A DNA stretch of 11,312 nt from CAVLCC01 sp963624975 (GCA_963624975.1 CAVFRF010000060.1:1-11312); one strand, 5' to 3'. Positions 1 to 5,804 are shown, numbered from the stretch's first letter. Notes: generated from the sequence alone by a model not told the origin. Program-made: numbers and translations.

Positions 1-183
1 GAACATCTGTTTTCCTCCATTGGAAGCGACTGCTTAACCTTACGATCCTGCAGAGACGCGGTTGCATTGTTCTCCCAGCTTGAGCCGAAAGCCTGTGGCT
101 ACGTGTACGAAGATGCCGAATCTTCATGTTCGGTTGACCAATATTTGGAGAAAATCCCAGCACCATGCCGCGCAGTCGTGTAG
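1..183 (+). CDS. 3' end of an unidentified protein (partial)
   Basis: Frame 1 is open from the first base to a TAG at 181-183, giving the last 60 residues of a protein whose start lies outside the window. The fragment is soluble-looking and Cys-containing (for example ...PKACGYVYEDAES...). I see no recognisable motif and assign no function. GC at third codon positions is about half, well below the helicase and deaminase genes, so coding evidence is modest. In its favour, the stop codon abuts the stop of the convergent kinase gene (TAG then TTA), a layout that also occurs at 9415-9420. The alternative is intergenic sequence that is open by chance. Confidence 0.4.
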   Translation, partial: EHLFSSIGSDCLTLRSCRDAVALFSQLEPKACGYVYEDAESSCSVDQYLEKIPAPCRAVV

Positions 184-1362
184 TTACACATGATGAATCT
201 TCAAGATCACCGTGGCGGCAGCCTCGCCAGGGGTGCCGCGGTCCAACGTAAAGCGGCCGTCGTGGCGCTGGGCTATCTGGTCCACTATCTGCATGCCCCA
301 GCCGTGCTCGCGCATGCTGTCGCTGCTGGTGCGACGCTGCTTCGTGCCGTTCTTCGAATTGGCGGCCTCCAAGCCGCAACTGTTAAACACCCTGACTACC
401 AAGTAAGCGCCCTTCGTCTGGCAAGACAAATGCACGAAAGCGCCACTTTGTGCGGCATCCTCCGCGGCAACGTCTGCGCTTGCTGCGGTCTCGTTCGAAC
501 TCACACTCGCGTCTGCGGCTCCGTCCGAGTCCGCGTCTGTGGATTCGTCCGCGCCCCGTGCGGCACCCTCGCGCGCGGCGTTCAGCGCGTTGTCCAGCAG
601 GTTGGAAAGCACCGAGCACATCTCCAGGTCCTCCAGCTCTACGTCTTGCGGCACGCTGCCGGTGAACTCGAAGTCCACGCCCTCGCGCTGGCACGTCGCG
701 GCCTTCAGCGCGATGATCGCGTTGGCTGTCTTGTGCTCGCAGTATCTCGACCTCGTCTCGCTCTCCAACTCGCCAAGCGCGGCCTCCACGCCATCGAACA
801 TATGCGACTCGCCCGCCGCCGCGGTCGCGGCAACGCCGTCGCCGTCCGCCGCCACCGCCGCGGCCAAGCCATCACAACCCGGCACCGCAACTGCAGCAAC
901 TCCATCGCCGCCCTGCCTGAAACTCGCCTTCAGTTCCCCAAGCTCCTGCGCTAAGTTCTCGCAAAGCCGCTTGGTCTTGGCCGCGTTGGCCTCAACCAGA
1001 GCATGATGCTCCTCCGCCGCACGAGCCTTCTGCTCGGCCATGCGCACCTGCTCGTCGTTGAGTTTCTTGCCCTGTGTCTTCTGCAAGGACTTCTGCAGGG
1101 CCACGTCTCCCGCGCAGCAAAATGCCAACGCGACCACAACCGCTAGCCCGCTCACCGCCACCATGCCAGAGTCGCGCACCAACCACAGCACGGCCGCAGC
1201 CACCACAAGCTGCACGAGCGGCAACATCACCGCAGTCGCCCGGCGCGCCACCACACGATCCGCGCCCGCGCCCACACCCGCGCTCTTCCGCAGAAGAACC
1301 ACCGACGTAGCCACGACGAGTACCACGCAAGCGCCTGCGCACGCAAACTCGATTGCCGTCAT
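184..1362 (-). CDS. Membrane GHKL ATPase subunit of a split sensor kinase
   Basis: A 392-aa protein with three N-terminal TM segments (about 2-25, 44-62, 67-84), a coiled coil (about 90-145) and a C-terminal GHKL ATPase domain like that of AgrC-type kinases. The N box is NLLDNALNAA at 254-263, the family-style N-containing G1 region is VFNSCG at 325-330, and the G2 box is GWGMQIVDQIA from 354. It should bind ATP and act as the phosphoryl donor domain at the inner membrane. The usual RHDFRN histidine box is absent: where it would fall, the coil reads LCENLAQEL, with Cys134 at the expected His position. Two Ala/Gly/Asp-rich low-complexity stretches interrupt it, at about 151-184 and 266-307. 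The start is the ATG at 1362, which overlaps the upstream gene by ATGA and has AGGAG 8-9 nt before it; an upstream in-frame ATG at 1407 has no such support. It is the last gene of the signalling operon. ATPase fold confidence is high; the split-kinase role is inference. Confidence 0.85.
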   Translation of the reverse strand: MTAIEFACAGACVVLVVATSVVLLRKSAGVGAGADRVVARRATAVMLPLVQLVVAAAVLWLVRDSGMVAVSGLAVVVALAFCCAGDVALQKSLQKTQGKKLNDEQVRMAEQKARAAEEHHALVEANAAKTKRLCENLAQELGELKASFRQGGDGVAAVAVPGCDGLAAAVAADGDGVAATAAAGESHMFDGVEAALGELESETRSRYCEHKTANAIIALKAATCQREGVDFEFTGSVPQDVELEDLEMCSVLSNLLDNALNAAREGAARGADESTDADSDGAADASVSSNETAASADVAAEDAAQSGAFVHLSCQTKGAYLVVRVFNSCGLEAANSKNGTKQRRTSSDSMREHGWGMQIVDQIAQRHDGRFTLDRGTPGEAAATVILKIHHV

Positions 1363-2249
1363 CGCGCGCTCTCCTGCCTGCATTCGGCCATCAGGTCGTC
1401 GATGCACTTGGCGGCCTTCTCTCGCTCGCCCAGCTTCCAGAGCAGCTCGATGGCCTGCACCTGGTTGCGAAAATCGTGACGCAGCTTCGACACCCGCTGC
1501 GACTCCAAATCCATCTCGCGCGAGCGCTCGAGCATCGCCTGGCTGGCTTCGTTGGCAGCCTCGATCCGCGCGTCAACCAGCTCCTGTTCCTGCTGTCTCC
1601 TGGTCGCCACGATGAACACCGCGAATGCCGCCACGCCAACGATCGAAAACGCGCATCCGGCCAGCATCGCGCCCTCGTCGTCGACCGCGGCGAAGCGCAC
1701 AACCATGGAAGTCGCGACCAAGAGCATGGCCACCTGCGACACGAAGAACAGCATCGCGTAGCCGTTGGCCAGGCTGTCGCTCTTCGCGAACCTCTCCTTC
1801 AAAACGAACACGCCGTAGTACAGCAGAGCCAGCATGATGGCGTGCAACACGAGCGTGAACGCATAGGCCGCCGGCTGCTGGTATGCGAGAGCCGTGACGC
1901 TGGCTGCCACGTTTACGCCGAACGCGACGACGACCATCAACGTGGCCGCAAACTCCGCAAGTATCATCACCACAAAGATGCATGCCACCATCAGCAGCGC
2001 GCGCAGCGGCTTGAGCGCGGAAAAAACGACAAGGGTCACGACGAAGATCGCCAAACACACCAGGGTCCACGCCGTCTGCAAGTCGGCCGAGGCAAACACG
2101 TTGGCAGCTCCCGTAACGGCACAGCCGGCAAAGCACACCACCCAGTAGACGCTCGGTCGGGTGCACTCGAGCAAGCGCACGGCCGCGTAGGTGATCACCG
2201 CCTCGCCCGAAATCGCCGACACGAAGCAAAACAGCCAGTCCAGGAACAC
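1359..2249 (-). CDS. 7-TM sensor protein with histidine phospho-acceptor box but no ATPase domain
   Basis: A 296-aa protein with about seven hydrophobic segments spanning residues 1 to about 215, as in AgrC-like peptide or membrane sensors. A charged coiled-coil linker follows, then the H-box RHDFRNQVQAIELLW with the phospho-acceptor candidate His258. The second DHp helix (EKAAKCIDDLMAEC) leads straight to the stop. AgrC-like kinases normally continue into a GHKL ATPase domain, which is missing here. The next gene starts inside this stop codon (ATGA overlap) and begins with its own membrane segments, so this is not a simple frameshift of one kinase. The start is GTG at 2247-2249 with AGGAGG six bases upstream; that site sits directly after the response-regulator stop. 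The likely role is signal sensing and phosphotransfer to the regulator, using ATPase activity supplied by the neighbouring protein. The ligand is unknown. Confidence 0.85.
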   Translation of the reverse strand: MFLDWLFCFVSAISGEAVITYAAVRLLECTRPSVYWVVCFAGCAVTGAANVFASADLQTAWTLVCLAIFVVTLVVFSALKPLRALLMVACIFVVMILAEFAATLMVVVAFGVNVAASVTALAYQQPAAYAFTLVLHAIMLALLYYGVFVLKERFAKSDSLANGYAMLFFVSQVAMLLVATSMVVRFAAVDDEGAMLAGCAFSIVGVAAFAVFIVATRRQQEQELVDARIEAANEASQAMLERSREMDLESQRVSKLRHDFRNQVQAIELLWKLGEREKAAKCIDDLMAECRQESAR

Positions 2250-2259
2250 AGGAGGCCTC

Positions 2260-2976
2260 CTAACCCATCATCTCGAGAAAGCTCATCAGCTCCGATTTGA
2301 GCGCGGCGCGATAGCTGCGACTTACGGGAACGCGAAACCCGTTGACCATCACGAGGCCGTCGTTGCCAAGCTCGACCGCATGCGCCAGGTTCACCACGTA
2401 GCTCTTGTGGCTGCGCGCGAACGTCGAGGGAAGCCTCCCGGCCAGGTCGCGCAGCGAGTCGTAGGTCTCGCGCACGTCGTTGAGCGTGTTGATCTTCACA
2501 TGGTGGCCAGAACTTTCCAACCACACGATCTGCGAGCAGGGCAACTTCCTCACGCTCGCTCCCACGGAATAGGCCAGATACTCGGCGGCATCGCGCGCAA
2601 TCGCCTGTTCGGCCCGGTCAAGCGCAAGTTCGAGTTGTCTGAGCGAGAACGGTTTGCCAATCGTGCACACGTGGTCGGAGTTGTAGACGCTGCCTACGAG
2701 GTTGAGATATGCCGTGGTGTAGATGACCTTGGTGCGCTTCCGGGCGAAGAGTGCGTTTACCATGTCGACGCCCGAGAGGAAACCCTCGCCCAAATCGATG
2801 TCGCAAAGAAGAATGTCAGGCACGTCGCTCGCGAGCAGTTTGGTCCTCACCTCGTCGAAGCCGCTAAACGCAGCCACGTCGAGCCGGTCCGCCCATGCGG
2901 ACTGCGCCAGAAGGCTCTGAATTCCAGCGCGCTGGACCGGGTCGTCTTCCACAACCCAAAGGCTGAAGCGTTTCAC
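2260..2976 (-). CDS. LytTR-family response regulator (AgrA/LytR type)
   Basis: A 238-aa cytoplasmic transcription factor. Residues 1-120 form a receiver domain: acidic pocket E10/D11/D12, phospho-acceptor D59 in LLCDIDLGEG, switch T87/T88 and conserved K108 in IGKPF. Residues about 137-236 form a LytTR DNA-binding domain with the family signature FARSHKSYVVNLAHAVE from 186. Phosphorylation at D59 by the adjacent kinase pair should promote binding to tandem direct-repeat sites. The start is a GTG at 2974-2976 with AAGGAG five bases upstream. The reading frame stays open far upstream into the GC-rich repeat region, but that extension is spurious. It is the first gene of the operon; its stop lies 10 bp from the next start. 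Target genes are unknown; autoregulation is plausible because the upstream region holds a phased repeat array. Confidence 0.9.
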   Translation of the reverse strand: MKRFSLWVVEDDPVQRAGIQSLLAQSAWADRLDVAAFSGFDEVRTKLLASDVPDILLCDIDLGEGFLSGVDMVNALFARKRTKVIYTTAYLNLVGSVYNSDHVCTIGKPFSLRQLELALDRAEQAIARDAAEYLAYSVGASVRKLPCSQIVWLESSGHHVKINTLNDVRETYDSLRDLAGRLPSTFARSHKSYVVNLAHAVELGNDGLVMVNGFRVPVSRSYRAALKSELMSFLEMMG

Positions 2977-3110
2977 TAGTGCTCCTTTTTTGCGACCGCC
3001 GCCTGCACCGCGATGAGCGACGTTCTTGGAGTCGTTAAGTTTTTCGTGCAGGGGAAAGCGCGCCGCGGGTATCTCGATTCTTGCTGCGAGTTCCTTTATG
3101 CAACTTTTAC

Positions 3111-3139
3111 AGCATAGTCCAGAACGCCCCCCCCCGCAA
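3111..3139 (-). promoter_or_regulatory. Candidate promoter of the signalling operon with a G9 tract in its spacer
   Basis: On the minus strand, TTGCGG (3134-3139) and TATGCT (3111-3116) are separated by exactly 17 bp, and nine consecutive Gs (3127-3135) span the 5' part of that spacer and the end of the -35 element. The -35 match is weak (3 of 6) and the -10 match is moderate (4 of 6). It lies about 135 bp upstream of the response-regulator GTG. The remainder of 2977-3208 shows no gene. Confidence 0.35.
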
Positions 3140-3401
3140 CATATCGATGTGCCGAAAGTCCAAGCCCACCGGATCGCTAACGGCGGTTGCTGCGGCTGCG
3201 CGCGGCGCTGTGGCTTCACCTCAAAACCGGACAAGCCGAATACAAAGTGCACGAGCGCGCGGGCTGCGGTCGACTGCCCCGGCCAGGCTGCGGCTGTTGC
3301 GGGCCACTGTGGCTGCGATTGAGGCGGCTGTTGCAAGCTGCCGCGGTGAGCGGCGGGTTGCGGATATCGGGCTGCAGCTGCGGGCTGCAGCTGCGGGCCG
3401 C

Positions 3402-3531
3402 GCCAACTGCCGTGCCAAAACTCGGCCAACTGCCGTGCCAAAAATGCGCCAACTTCCGTGGTATATTTCCGCCAACTTCCGTGGTAAAACTCGGCCAACT
3501 TCCGTGGTAAAACTCGGCCAACTTCCGTGGC
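3402..3531. repeat. 23-bp tandem repeat array A (5 full units plus a partial)
   Basis: Units start at 3402, 3425, 3448, 3471, 3494 and 3517 (the last truncated). The core is GCCAAC(T/G)(T/G/C)CCGTG. The first two units carry the GCCGTGCC variant and later ones TCCGTGGT, followed by AAAACTCG-like sequence. There are no spacers. It is preceded by two tandem copies of a 13-bp unit containing GCTGCAGCTG at 3368-3393. Confidence 0.95.
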
Positions 3532-3575
3532 AGTCGGATCTTCGAAGCACTCTTGACAAGAATTGAGGGTCGACG

Positions 3576-3757
3576 GTTCAAAAACCCCATCAGATGACAG
3601 TCTCGAAAAGGATCGCGAAAGCGGCGAGCAGGGAGTCATAGTTATGAAGGCCTATTCTAAGGCCTTTGACACAATATATTGTGTTGGCGATTTTCACGCA
3701 CGGATACAGGGCCGTCAAGAGCCATCGGGGGAACGTCATATGGCGGGGTTTTTGAAC
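3576..3757. repeat. 182-bp segment with 13-bp terminal inverted repeats (MITE-like), copy A
   Basis: It begins GTTCAAAAACCCC (3576-3588) and ends with the exact reverse complement GGGGTTTTTGAAC (3745-3757). The match continues inward after a 5-bp gap with ATGAC (3594-3598) and GTCAT (3735-3739). The interior holds a perfect 16-bp palindrome ACACAATATATTGTGT (3669-3684). No transposase is encoded. No target-site duplication is evident at its edges, where sequence shared with copy B continues on the left. Confidence 0.8.
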
Positions 3758-3824
3758 ACTCGAGGATCAAATTCTGTCAAATCATCATGGCGCGGCGGGA
3801 ATTCCAGCGCGATTTCCTCCGATA

Positions 3825-3865
3825 TTTACAAATTAGCTAAACCGTAGTACACATATGTTAGCTAA
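3825..3865 (+). promoter_or_regulatory. Promoter and twin-palindrome operator of the Phd/PIN module
   Basis: Two copies of the self-complementary octamer TTAGCTAA lie at 3833-3840 and 3858-3865, 25 bp apart centre to centre. A possible -35 TTTACA (3825-3830) and a weak -10 TACACA (3848-3853), with a 17-bp spacer, place one octamer inside the promoter and one just after it. Phd/YefM antitoxins typically repress their own operon by binding paired palindromes. The octamers are direct observation; the promoter hexamers are tentative. Confidence 0.5.
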
Positions 3866-3884
3866 TGTCGAAAGGAGCACAGCT

Positions 3885-4121
3885 ATGGCGATCACGATCA
3901 CCTCCACCGAAGCCCAGAACAACTTCGGCAAGTACATGCGCGCCGCTCAAAACGGCGACGAAGTCATTGTAACGCGCAACGGGAAGGAAGTCGTGCGCAT
4001 CGTTTCCGCCGCTAGGAAACGCGAGTTTCTAACCGACTCGCTCCTGGGGATCCTTCACGGCGATGTTGACGAGAAGGCAATGCGCCGGGAGAGGATCGAG
4101 AAGCATGAGCGTCTTGGTTGA
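3885..4121 (+). CDS. Phd/YefM-family antitoxin
   Basis: A 78-aa protein with the N-terminal Phd/YefM fold: ITSTEAQNNFGKYMRAAQNG, then EVIVTRNGKEVVRIVS at 26-41. In this family that part dimerises and binds operator DNA. The charged, helical C-terminus (about 45-78) is the usual toxin-binding tail. It should neutralise the PIN toxin encoded next and repress the operon. The ATG at 3885 is chosen because AAGGAG lies seven bases upstream; an in-frame ATG at 3855 lies within the operator region and lacks a ribosome site. It overlaps the toxin start by 17 bp, indicating translational coupling. Its GC content is lower than that of the helicase, which fits acquisition with the cassette. Confidence 0.9.
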   Translation: MAITITSTEAQNNFGKYMRAAQNGDEVIVTRNGKEVVRIVSAARKREFLTDSLLGILHGDVDEKAMRRERIEKHERLG

Positions 4122-4509
4122 TACGAACGTCGTGCTCGACGTCCTGCTCGCTCGAGAGCCGTTCGTCCAGGCCTCGGCCAACGTGATGCGCCTGTGCGAG
4201 GCCGGCGAGATTCGCGGCATTCTCTCGGCTCTATCCATTCCAAACCTCGTGTACGTCATGCGCAAGCAACTGGAGCCCAGCGACATCGAGCGGGTTATCG
4301 GAGTGCTGGACGTTACGTTCGAAATCGCCGACCTCGAGGCGAAGGACCTCAGATGCGCCGCTGCGCTTGGCTTCGACGACTACGAAGATGCCATTCAGTC
4401 CGCGACCGCCTCGCGTCTCGGAGCAAGCTGCATCGTAACCCGAAACGTGAACGACTTCGAGAAGAGCAAGGTACCGGCCATCACGCCAGCAAGATTCCTG
4501 CAACTATGA
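4105..4509 (+). CDS. PIN-domain (VapC-like) ribonuclease toxin
   Basis: A 134-aa protein, near the usual PIN toxin length. The acidic metal-binding residues are visible: D6 in LVDTNVVLD, D91/D92/E94/D95 in GFDDYEDAIQ, and D117 in TRNVNDF. The arrangement resembles the PIN_3 subgroup. VapC-type enzymes are Mg-dependent endoribonucleases that cut tRNA or rRNA; the target here cannot be read from sequence. The ATG at 4105 falls inside the antitoxin gene, a typical antitoxin-first TA operon. The pairing of a Phd/YefM antitoxin with a PIN toxin, rather than with Doc or YoeB, is a known mix-and-match arrangement. All catalytic positions look intact, so the toxin is probably functional. Confidence 0.9.
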   Translation: MSVLVDTNVVLDVLLAREPFVQASANVMRLCEAGEIRGILSALSIPNLVYVMRKQLEPSDIERVIGVLDVTFEIADLEAKDLRCAAALGFDDYEDAIQSATASRLGASCIVTRNVNDFEKSKVPAITPARFLQL

Positions 4510-4514
4510 TGCGC

Positions 4515-4551
4515 CTGCCGCGTTTCGCGCCGCAGTGTCAGATTTCTTCTT
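4515..4551 (+). terminator. Weak candidate terminator after the toxin gene
   Basis: An imperfect hairpin of CTGCCGCG with CGCCGCAG (one C-C mismatch, short TTTCG loop) lies six bases past the toxin stop. It is followed by a broken T-rich stretch, ATTTCTTCTT. The T-run is interrupted, so this is tentative. The rest of 4552-4741 holds no gene other than the repeat fragment at 4626-4670. Confidence 0.3.
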
Positions 4552-4625
4552 GAGACGAAAGCAGTTCGCACTCATCGAGCAGAAAGTATTCTGATATTAC
4601 CCGGCGACAACGACTCTTACCGTGA

Positions 4626-4670
4626 GAACCGCAGACAACGAAATCCTGCCAAAATCACTTGGCAGAGCCA
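4626..4670. repeat. Detached 45-bp fragment of the compound repeat's right flank
   Basis: This matches 5654-5698 at all but about three of 45 positions. The match begins at GAAC, the last four bases of the 182-bp segment, and runs through AAAATCACTTGGCAGAGCCA. It contains a perfect inverted repeat, CTGCCAA and TTGGCAG around a 6-base loop (4646-4665); the copy-B version has one change in the stem. It lies about 70 bp upstream of the small membrane protein gene. Confidence 0.8.
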
Positions 4671-4741
4671 TGGACGATTGGAAAATGCAGCGTTGGCATG
4701 CCGGCCTTGCACGTCAACCCCACAACGATTGGAGAGCGCCC

Positions 4742-4948
4742 ATGTACGACCTGTTCATCCAAGTTGTTGCCTACGTGATAGCCATACCGTTCATGGCTTG
4801 GTTTGCGGTGCTCCTTATCGCGAGTTTTACCTGCAGCATCAAGCTGTTTGCCCTAGAGCGTGTAATGCGCAAGGTGATGATTGCCGCGCTCATCGCTGGC
4901 ATCGTGGCCATCTTCATACAAAGCCTCATCGTCACGGCAATTGTGTAG
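4742..4948 (+). CDS. Small two-TM membrane protein of unknown function
   Basis: A 68-aa, very hydrophobic protein with two predicted membrane helices: about residues 5-36 (including VVAYVIAIPFMAWFAVLL) and 45-68 (IAALIAGIVAIFIQSLIV). A short positively charged turn (ERVMRK) separates them. I do not recognise the family. The ATG at 4742 is chosen because GGAG lies seven bases upstream; an upstream in-frame GTG at 4622 would run through the repeat fragment. Its last codons and downstream sequence are duplicated as a remnant just before the helicase, so an ancestral copy probably stood immediately upstream of that gene. Size and topology would fit a small toxin, a holin-like protein or a membrane regulator, but nothing here decides among them. 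Confidence 0.65.
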   Translation: MYDLFIQVVAYVIAIPFMAWFAVLLIASFTCSIKLFALERVMRKVMIAALIAGIVAIFIQSLIVTAIV

Positions 4949-4962
4949 GGGCACTGTCTTCT
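4920..4962 (+). repeat. 43-bp direct repeat, left copy (3' end of the small membrane gene)
   Basis: Identical to 6537-6579 at 38 of 43 positions, with a 19-bp exact core AAAGCCTCATCGTCACGGC. It spans the last codons of the membrane gene, its stop and CACTGTCTTCT beyond. The pair is 1617 bp apart and encloses compound repeat B and the DUF4160/DUF2442 cassette. The following stretch, 4963-5169, shows no gene or motif I recognise. Confidence 0.85.
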
Positions 4963-5347
4963 TACCCAGGGAGTTTCGCTTCTTGGCAAGAATTCTCTTG
5001 TGCAACCCGAACGGGACAGCACCGAACGACGCCGGTGCATACAAACCAGATGAACCGGGTCGCGGGCTGGCGCGACGCTGCAGCCGATTGCATCCGTTTG
5101 CTGCCAATTGCGACCTGCACCATCGAGCGGCTGCTGCAGGCCGCTGCGTCCGCGGCTACGCACAGCGGATGTGGCTTCAACCTCAAAACCAGACAAGCCG
5201 AATACAAAGTGCACGAGCGCGCGGGCTGCGGCTGCGGCGGGTTGCGGGCGGCGTGCTGCTGCGATTGAGGCGGCTGTTGCAAGCTGCCGCGGTGAGCGGC
5301 GGGTTGCAGGTATCGGGCTACAGCTGCGGGCTGTAACTGTGGGCCGC

Positions 5348-5431
5348 GCCAACTGCCGTGCCAAAACTCCGCCAACTTCCGTGCCAAAACTCCGCCAACT
5401 TCCGTGCCAAAACTCGGCCAACTTCCGTGGC
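5348..5431. repeat. 23-bp tandem repeat array B (3 full units plus a partial)
   Basis: Units start at 5348, 5371, 5394 and 5417 (partial). The core is GCCAACTTCCGTGCC in most units and GCCAACTTCCGTGGC in the last, the same ending as array A. Two units fewer than array A indicates slippage or recombination between units. Confidence 0.95.
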
Positions 5432-5475
5432 AGTCGGATCTTCGAAGCACTCTTGACAAGAATTGAGGGTCGACG

Positions 5476-5657
5476 GTTCAAAAACCCCATCAGATGACAG
5501 TCTTGGAGAGGATCGCGAAAGCGGCGAGCAGGGAGCCATAGTTATGAAAGCCTGCTCTAAGGCCTTTGACACAATATATTGTGCTGGCGATTTTCACGCA
5601 CGAATACAGGGCCGTCAAGGGGCATCGGGGGAACGTCATATGGCGGGGTTTTTGAAC
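5476..5657. repeat. 182-bp segment with 13-bp terminal inverted repeats (MITE-like), copy B
   Basis: It has the same length and identical 13-bp ends as copy A: GTTCAAAAACCCC at 5476-5488 and GGGGTTTTTGAAC at 5645-5657, with inner ATGAC and GTCAT arms. The central palindrome is kept over 14 bp, CACAATATATTGTG (5570-5583). Conservation of both ends and of the palindrome, while interior positions drift, suggests the secondary structure or ends matter. Confidence 0.8.
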
Positions 5658-5740
5658 CGCGGACAGCGAAATCCTGTCAAAATCACTTGGCAGAGCCACC
5701 ATCGCATAGCTTGTCAAAAAGTTGAGCGCGCATACACCTT

Positions 5741-5770
5741 GTATAGTATCACGATACAGTGATACTATAC
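5741..5770 (+). promoter_or_regulatory. Perfect 12-bp inverted repeat, likely operator of the DUF4160/DUF2442 operon
   Basis: Arms GTATAGTATCAC (5741-5752) and GTGATACTATAC (5759-5770) are exact reverse complements around GATACA. The site is 34 bp upstream of the DUF4160 ATG and contains -10-like hexamers (TAGTAT at 5744-5749, with TTGAGC 16 bp upstream). A repressor bound here would block transcription. The HTH-bearing product of the second gene in the operon is the obvious candidate binder. A Rho-independent terminator is unlikely because the hairpin is AT-rich and no T-run follows. Confidence 0.6.
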
Positions 5771-5804
5771 TCTCACGTCCACATCAACCCAAAGGAGAAC
5801 CCGC

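Larger units (their letters stand above)
3209..3757. repeat. Compound repeat, copy A
   Basis: A 549-bp imperfect copy of the element also found at 5170-5657, in the same orientation. In order it holds a GC-rich segment, a 23-bp tandem array (3402-3531), a conserved link containing TTGACAAGAATTGAGG, and the 182-bp inverted-repeat-bounded segment (3576-3757). The length difference from copy B (61 bp) is explained by two extra 23-bp units and about 15 bp in the GC-rich part. All three minus-strand frames and several plus-strand frames are open through the array because the unit is 23 bp and lacks stops, so ORFs here are unlikely to be genes. The tail 3758-3824 is diverged and shows no gene. Confidence 0.9.
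5170..5657. repeat. Compound repeat, copy B
   Basis: A 488-bp counterpart of 3209-3757 with the same order of parts: GC-rich segment, three full 23-bp units plus a partial, the TTGACAAGAATTGAGG link, and the 182-bp TIR-bounded segment (5476-5657). Over the 182-bp part the two copies differ at about 11 positions. Similarity to the fragment at 4626-4670 continues rightwards to 5698, so the full element may extend to there and be eroded in copy A. No convincing gene lies within it. Confidence 0.9.

Noticed and set aside
190..954. Plus-strand frame antisense to the GHKL ATPase gene
   Set aside because: Low-complexity Arg/Ala/Leu translation with no domain, opposite a gene with intact ATPase motifs, operon overlap and ribosome site.
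3402..3531. CRISPR array
   Set aside because: The 23-bp units are directly contiguous with no spacers, and no cas genes are present.
3575..3588. GGTTCAAAAACCCC as a tRNA T-arm
   Set aside because: No acceptor, D or anticodon arms can be built around it, and its reverse complement lies 157 bp away as the other end of the repeat segment.
3216..3590. Minus-strand frames with recurring HGSW peptides, also at 4771-5490
   Set aside because: A stop-free 23-bp unit leaves all frames open and yields the same short peptides in rotation. The frames follow the repeat and not a gene.
2977..3639. Upstream extension of the response-regulator frame, giving a 459-aa reading frame
   Set aside because: The extension translates the repeat region and the GC-rich leader, lacks any receiver-like sequence, and the GTG at 2976 has a well-placed AAGGAG and starts the receiver domain at its usual position.
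3644..3847. Plus-strand frame beginning MKAYSKAFDTIYC with GGGAG upstream, echoed at 5544-5762
   Set aside because: Between the copies about five of seven base changes in the shared part alter amino acids and the C-terminal parts differ completely, so there is no sign of protein-level selection. It lies wholly inside the repeat.
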